From assembly GCA_002179805.1 (NCBI GenBank), contig NAVB01001276.1, positions 1 to 12,148 on the forward strand: a stretch of DNA of 12,148 bases, in the 5' to 3' direction. The translations under genes and the position numbers were made by a program. Source of the DNA: Acanthamoeba lenticulata. Its lineage: Eukaryota; Discosea; Longamoebia; Acanthamoebidae. Shown here piece by piece: positions 7,630 to 12,148 of the stretch. Under the pieces are notes generated by a model. The model ran no database searches. It was not told the origin of the DNA and saw only the letters and a program-made list of their open reading frames with translations. Positions within the stretch are counted from its first letter, which is position 1, and every line of letters begins with the position of its first letter.

Positions 7630-10600
7630 CTACTCAGCAGCTTCAGAGTCTTGGGCGACTCGGCAGAGCGAGCACTCGGGGAGGAGGGCGGGAAGGGGCA
7701 TAGGCGACAGCTTGCGGGTGGCGTAGCGCTTGCGGGTGGGCTTGAGCTGTTGGTTGTAGGCCGAGAATAGGTGGCCCTGGAGCCCCTTGCTCACGTGCAC
7801 GTTCTTTACACTGTCTAGCGAGAGGTAGTGCGCGAGCGTGGTGAGCTTCATGGTGTGCTGCTCCGGCTGCTCTCCAGGACTGCGGCAGTGCTTGGAGAGA
7901 GGCGCCTCGTTGGCCTTATAGAGCAGCTTCAACAGCTTACCGCGCTTGCTCTCTTTCGAATTCAGGCGCTGTTGCTCGTGGAACCACTCCCCTATCGTCG
8001 ACCCAACGCCACCACCGCACCGAGCCATTGAGACTTCCTCGCGCCAACAAACGAGTTGTCAGCGGAGGACGCACCAACTTGCTTGTTGGTGAGCTTGGCC
8101 AGTGTGTTCATGTACAGGGCGTCGGTCTCGTCACACAGGGCGATCAGCAGCGCACGCACGTACTGGGCAGAGAAGGGTCACACGGCGTCAGGCGGGGCAC
8201 CAGGGGTACGGACAGAATACCATCACGCGGGCACGTACCCGGTACCAATGCGCCCAGTCGGGGTAGTAGCGGCAGAAGCGCTCGTGCTGGTCGAACGTCG
8301 TGCGCACGAGCGTGAGGAAGTACTCTTCCTTCGTGTGTCGGCACGTGTAGGGCCCTGCACAATCCCAAGCAACCGAACGTGAGCCTTGTGTGGGCACCCG
8401 GGAGGAGCTTCACGTACCCAAGGACGACAGCGCAGCGTGGGATGGCGAGTGAACAACAATGCGATTGAAGTCCGGGTCGCAGATGATTAGGCCCTGGGCC
8501 TCCAGAACGTCGAGCTCCCAGCACTTGTCCACGAGCCGATCCAGCACGTACTTTTGCCTCTTCTGCTGGCGCTCGTGCTCGGACATCGCGCCACCATCAC
8601 GGGGCGACTTGGACGAGGCAGGCGGCGTCGGTTTGGCCACGCTGCCGCCACCGCGGCGCGAGAGCACCTTGAGCTCCTCGGCCGTCGGCTCGCCCTGCTG
8701 GGCCCACTGCACAACGAGCGCGGCCAAATCGGGCCGTTCGGTCGGGCCCTCCCAGCCGTGCTCGCGGGCAAATGCCTCTGGCAGCGACTCGGCAGACGTC
8801 ACGCGATCGCGCACGCCGACCAGCACCAGTCGCTCAAGTATCTCTTCGCGCGCGGGCTGGCCATTGACGTCCTCGGGTCGGCGCAGGTGGTCGACGAGCG
8901 TGCCCTGCGTGACCAGTCGGAAGACGAAGCACTTGTCCTCCTTTTTTTCAGGAAGCCGGTAGCCTCGCGCCTCCCAGACGCGCCAGAACAGCCTCTCCAC
9001 GAACCGGTTCCAGTCCTGCAGCCAACCGTCAGAGTCAGCGCACAAGAGATGAGAATCGAAGGCGAAATGTGCAGAGCATAGCACAAGCCCAGCAGTACCT
9101 TGCCCTCGTCCATTTCTCGGCCCTCCTCGCGACGAATCCGGGCGCGCTCACGCTTGCGGAGACAACGGCCGATGAAGCTGTTGCTCGTGGACGCCACCAG
9201 CCATTGGCCGGCATAGTGATAGAGCGTGACCGTCAGTCCGGGGCTGATCTCGAACAGTCGCACACGGTCCCACGCGGTGATGGAGGGCAGGTGCTTCTCC
9301 TGTTTTTCATTCCAGCATGTCGCGAGTCAGGGCTAAGCAACCCGCGAGTTCTGAGTGCCAAAGCCGGCGCACCTCGTCTTCGTTGTAGTGGAACAAGCGC
9401 GGGAAGCCTCGCGCGACGACACGCCAGTCGTCGTCCTCATCGAGCACGAGGCCCGCACACTCTCTGGTGACGTCGCATTGCTGATGAGGAGAAGAGAGCA
9501 AAATGAACTCGTGTGAGCAGCTGTCAAGTTGTTCGGCGCGGCGCTTCAGCTCACGGCGTACCGCCGGGGACGAATACAGCTGCTGGTTAAGCTGCACGAG
9601 GTTGGGAAACTGGTGGTGTCGTGAGATACGCAGCGAGAGCTCGCGCTTCAGGAAGCTCAGGTCATGGCGCCTGAAGGCCCATACACACGATCGCACGAGC
9701 CGAGTGAGTCGTTCTTGCAAGGCCAATGCACTTTCTGTCGACTGCTCCGCTTCGGCACGCACCCTTCGGGCGCAGCGCTGACGCCCTCTTCCTGGAGCGA
9801 GAGGCGGATGTAGTCCACCGTGGCGAGCCGCATGGCCGGGCGGCCCTCGCCGCAGCTTTGCGAGGCGTGGATGAGGCCCATCTTGCGTCGGTAGTCGTTG
9901 ACGCCCATCTGGAACTCGTGGCGGAGCGGATGATAGCGCAGATGGAACCACTTGTCGAGCTCCGCCCAGGTCAGGCTCTCGCCGTCGAGCTGCATCAGCT
10001 CGCGGTAGTGCTGGTTCGCAACCTCGTGGACGGCAGGATCGATGTTGCGGCCCTTGAGCTTGACCAGGCTGTTGGCCATCAGCATCATGCGCAGGCAGTG
10101 GACCATGCACTTGCGGCCCCTACGCGACACGGCGGAACACTATGTCGTGAGGAGGAGAAGGCAAGGTGACCCTTGAGGGCGTGAGAGTTTGGGAGGAGGG
10201 GGCGGGAGGCACCTGACGTGGTGCTTGCGTTTCATGTACTGGCGGCCGAGCATGTGGTGAGACCAGACGTAAGCGTTCACAGAGTGTTTCAGGCGCATCA
10301 TGTCGAGCTCCCACGAGAAACGCTGTCGATGTGACCACTCAAGCGTCAACCAAAAGTTGGTGATCAAATGGTTACATCCATGCATGGCGGCCACGCACCT
10401 CGGGCGAGTTCTTGAGGGCAAGCGACGGAGACATGAAGTGTTGGCAGAAAATGCTGTGCAGATCCTACAATGAGCGTCGCTTAGTGAGTGTCACCCTACG
10501 ATGCTCCCAGCTTAGAGCAACGAACCTGGTAGTCGAGCATTTCTTGCCAGTTGCCGGCTTCGTACACCGTCATGTCCACATTGCCTCGACTGTACAAGAC

Positions 10601-10978
10601 CTCCCAGCGCAACTCCTCCGGCCGCTCGGGGATGGCCATACGGGCATCGTTGAAAGAGACGTCAGCCAGCTTGGCTGGGGCCGCGTCCACAGCAAGAGGA
10701 CCCACGTATCCGTCGACCACCACGTAGAAGTCCCAGTCTGCGGGCGTGAAAGAAAGGTCATGGGTGAGGCCGGCAACTTGCTTGGGCGAGGCTCGTTCCA
10801 ACAAGCAGCACAAAGGCACTGCGGAGGGGGAGGGACCTGACTGGGGTGTGGCGGTGCCGAAAGCATGGGACCCGAAGACGTAAATGCCCTTGACCACGTC
10901 TGAGGGCAAGTCAACCAGGTGCTCAATCAGGTCACGCGTAATGTCCTTAGCGGCGTACTCCGTGTTGTCCTCCATCAT
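7630..10978 (-). CDS. RlaP-type polymerase-beta nucleotidyltransferase fused to a degenerate T4-type RNA ligase domain
   Basis: Twelve exons on the minus strand: 10978-10837, 10737-10526, 10464-10399, 10322-10213, 10119-9763, 9670-9562, 9480-9373, 9299-9099, 9015-8418, 8354-8239, 8162-8075, 7991-7630; 822 residues. Residues 28-110 are the nucleotidyltransferase core: FGSHAFGTATPQSDWDFYVV gives G36-S37 and D48-x-D50, and VDMTVYE gives D102. Helical parts follow (RFSWELDMMRLKHS; GRKCMVHCLRMMLMANSL), as in the RlaP family linked to RNA repair. From about 300 a T4 Rnl-like fold runs: ECAGLVLDEDD (339-349), RGFPRLFHYNEDE, LFEISPGLTVTLYHYAGQW (383-401), KCFVFRLV (463-470), LVLVGVRD, QGLIICDPDFNRIVVHSPSH (609-628). 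Expected catalytic residues are replaced: motif I Lys is I386, IIIa Glu is R468, IV Glu is Q609, V lysines are V622 and H624. The C-terminus (636-822) is helical and basic. Likely role: RNA end modification or repair, with the ligase fold as an RNA-binding platform (inference). Least certain introns: 9671-9762 and 7992-8074. Confidence 0.82.
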
Positions 10979-11208
10979 ATGCTTTGTGCAGAGTGCGCGA
11001 GGTCGCACAACTGCGATAAACACCAACAATGTTTGCTTTTCTTAGTTTTTTTCTGGGCCAATTTTCACTGCGCGCCGGCAAAGGTCACCCGTTTGCGAAA
11101 CGTTATCGAAAGTTCACACCTTGACCGTATTTTTGGTGCGTCCACGCACCAACGGCGAGCCGCTGCCCACAACAAGTTCCCAATTCGCGGCCGGCCACCA
11201 CACGCAAG
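10979..11208. promoter_or_regulatory. Divergent intergenic region, nucleotidyltransferase/ligase and TOM1-like genes
   Basis: 230 bp between two divergent start codons, the longest of the three shared upstream regions. It contains a T-rich tract around 11036-11053 and a CCAAT at 11058-11062 on the plus strand. No clear TATA box is seen. The half next to the TOM1-like gene is GC-rich and may be its 5' untranslated region. Regulatory role inferred from position. Confidence 0.45.
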
Positions 11209-12148
11209 ATGATGGATATGCGCGTTGATGCACGCTATGACATCACGCACTTTGTGTTGGCCGGCCTCTACTTCTTCTTGTGCTTGCTCTCCATCTTTTG
11301 CATGCTGCGACTCTGCGTTGTTGGGCACTTCAAGCGATGGCAGCTCTTCTTCCACCCCATCTTCTTCCTAGGCACTCTGGGTACTTAACTTTTCCAAATT
11401 GATTGAATTTTTGCTGGTTCTTTTTTAAAATCGCATTTCAAATCCGTGAGAATTGAGGGTAAAACAATTTTTTTTATTTTTTTTATTTCATTTATTGCAT
11501 AACCACGAAATGTACACTGCGTTCGGCCCCAACTTACAGCTGCAGCTTACAGCTTAATGCATTAAATAAACTGGGATTGCCTTCTCCTTGGGCTCTTCCC
11601 TCCCCAAAATTTCCGCTTTCGCTTTATGTCCTTGGGCTGTTGGGCTTATTGTGCTTTTACTGACCTCTGCTCTCTGGGCTCCACAAAGTCCGGATGGTGT
11701 TCTTCCTCCTGCAGCCCCTGGTCATGGAGCAGGCCATTCACATCCCTAACAAGGCGAACATGTTCATGAACTCGCTGCCCTCATGGCTATTCTTCACTGA
11801 CTATCTCATCGTGCTCTTCCTTTGGTACCGCGCTCAGCTGGCCGCCTTTGTTCATGCCCCCGCCACTGTGTGGCCTCTCTTCATTTCGCTCATCCCCGTG
11901 ACCTGCTTTCTGTAGGGCGGAGATCTACCATTTCACCAGAGGCGGCGAACTGACCATCAAGAAGCTTAGCCCCGTCTTCTGGTCGCTGACTATCACCATG
12001 TACTGTGCGGTCGGCCTCCTCTACGCCTTCGATGCCACCATGTACATGCTCCCTGTTTCGCTCTGTGAAAAGAAAAGTGCGTGCTCTCTCCGCTCACACT
12101 GCCTCTTCACGTTCTTCCAGAATGCGAAGCGAAGACACTTCCTTCTCG
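11209..12148 (+). CDS. TOM1/THH1-like seven-helix membrane protein (3' end beyond right edge)
   Basis: Exons: 11209-11380, 11689-11824, 11916-12076, then probably 12121 onward. The start is the first of two adjacent ATGs (MMDMRVDARYDITHF). Hydrophobic helices are visible: FVLAGLYFFLCLLSIFCML (about residues 15-33), LFFHPIFFLGTL, VRMVFFLLQPLVM, LPSWLFFTDYLIVLFLW, and LSPVFWSLTITMYCAVGLLYAF. Splicing at 11824/11916 creates LFLWAEIYHFTR, matching the plant TOM1/TOM3/THH1 signature LFWAEIYHQAR. In plants these are tonoplast or endomembrane proteins known as host factors of tobamovirus replication; animal GPR137 proteins are often compared with them. A role in vacuole or contractile-vacuole membranes is only inference. 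Odd feature: the first intron is 308 nt, several times longer than any other here. The last junction (GTGCGT donor at 12077, TTCCAG at 12120, 44 nt) is uncertain because reading through also stays open to the edge. Confidence 0.82.
11381..11688 (+). other. Unusually long AT-rich first intron of the TOM1-like gene
   Basis: A 308 nt interval bounded by GTACTT and AAAG, between exons that join in phase to give GTLVRMVFF. It holds long T runs (11470-11495), a perfect palindrome TTAATGCATTAA at 11554-11565, a repeated CTTACAGCT just before it, and an AATAAA at 11565-11570. No open frame or known RNA motif was found in it. It may host a regulatory element or be the remnant of an insertion; neither is shown. 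Confidence 0.65.

Noticed and set aside
7992..8033. Earlier acceptor (GGAAG, ending at 8034) for the last intron of the nucleotidyltransferase/ligase gene
   Set aside because: It is in phase, but gives a 41 nt intron with a weak AAG acceptor; the GATAG acceptor at 7992 gives a typical 83 nt intron. It remains a possible alternative adding 14 residues.
9671..9762. Frameshift or pseudogene break in the ligase region where the reading frame changes
   Set aside because: A 92 nt intron with donor GTGCGT and acceptor TTCAG links the two frames in phase and matches the style of other introns here, so no mutation is needed.
6816..10978. RNA-repair cassette in which the O-methyltransferase acts as a Hen1-like partner of the ligase protein
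   Set aside because: The methyltransferase has the CCoAOMT/COMT metal-binding pattern (LDGAK, ADN), not Hen1 motifs, and the two genes converge with separate promoters. Adjacency alone is not evidence.
1..12148. CRISPR array, tRNA, rRNA, insertion sequence or bacterial operon
   Set aside because: No spaced direct repeats, no tRNA A/B-box pair, no terminal inverted repeats or transposase frame, and no Shine-Dalgarno/operon layout; the genes are spliced.

Overview
The window looks like nuclear DNA of a free-living amoeba, most likely Acanthamoeba or a close relative. It is GC-rich, densely packed and heavily intron-split. Every gene on both strands has eukaryotic homologues: complex I assembly, NatC, ASTRA, the inner-membrane protease, and a TOM1/THH1-type membrane protein. 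Almost all introns are 55-99 nt with GT..AG ends, and most donors read GTRCGT-like. The genus is an inference from style and gene content. All exon models were built by hand from splice phase and family resemblance; no transcript was seen.

Layout, left to right. (1) Minus strand, 1-1079: a zf-C3Hc3H chromatin protein (KANSL2/INO80D type), cut by the left edge. (2) Plus, 1174-2801: NDUFAF5, seven exons. (3) Plus, 2917-3564: a NAA38-like LSm protein with an added N-terminal zinc ribbon. (4) Minus, 3633-4871: a WD40 protein of the GNB1L/ASA1 family. (5) Plus, 4939-6020: inner-membrane signal peptidase subunit 1 (IMMP1L type) with an extra C-terminal tail. (6) About 0.8 kb without a recognisable gene, ending in a TATA box. 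(7) Plus, 6816-7588: a cation-dependent-type O-methyltransferase. (8) Minus, 7630-10978: a twelve-exon, 822-residue protein joining an RlaP-type polymerase-beta nucleotidyltransferase to a T4-type RNA ligase fold. (9) Plus, 11209 to the right edge: a TOM1/THH1-like seven-helix membrane protein, incomplete.

Genes 1/2, 4/5 and 8/9 are divergent pairs sharing start-to-start gaps of 94, 67 and 230 bp, so bidirectional promoters are likely. Genes 3/4 and 7/8 converge with 68 and 41 bp between stop codons. The neighbours do not form a pathway. Two products are mitochondrial (NDUFAF5, IMMP1L), and two are expected in nuclear chromatin or PIKK-related complexes (KANSL2-like, GNB1L).

The most interesting object is gene 8. 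Its nucleotidyltransferase keeps the G-S, D-x-D and third Asp residues. Its RNA ligase fold is recognisable along its length but has lost the residue expected at each nucleotidyl-transfer motif, including the catalytic lysine. It therefore looks like an active nucleotidyltransferase coupled to a ligase-derived RNA-binding module. Other notable points are the +4C bias of splice donors, several frame-preserving introns that split active sites or zinc sites, and the zinc-ribbon/LSm fusion.
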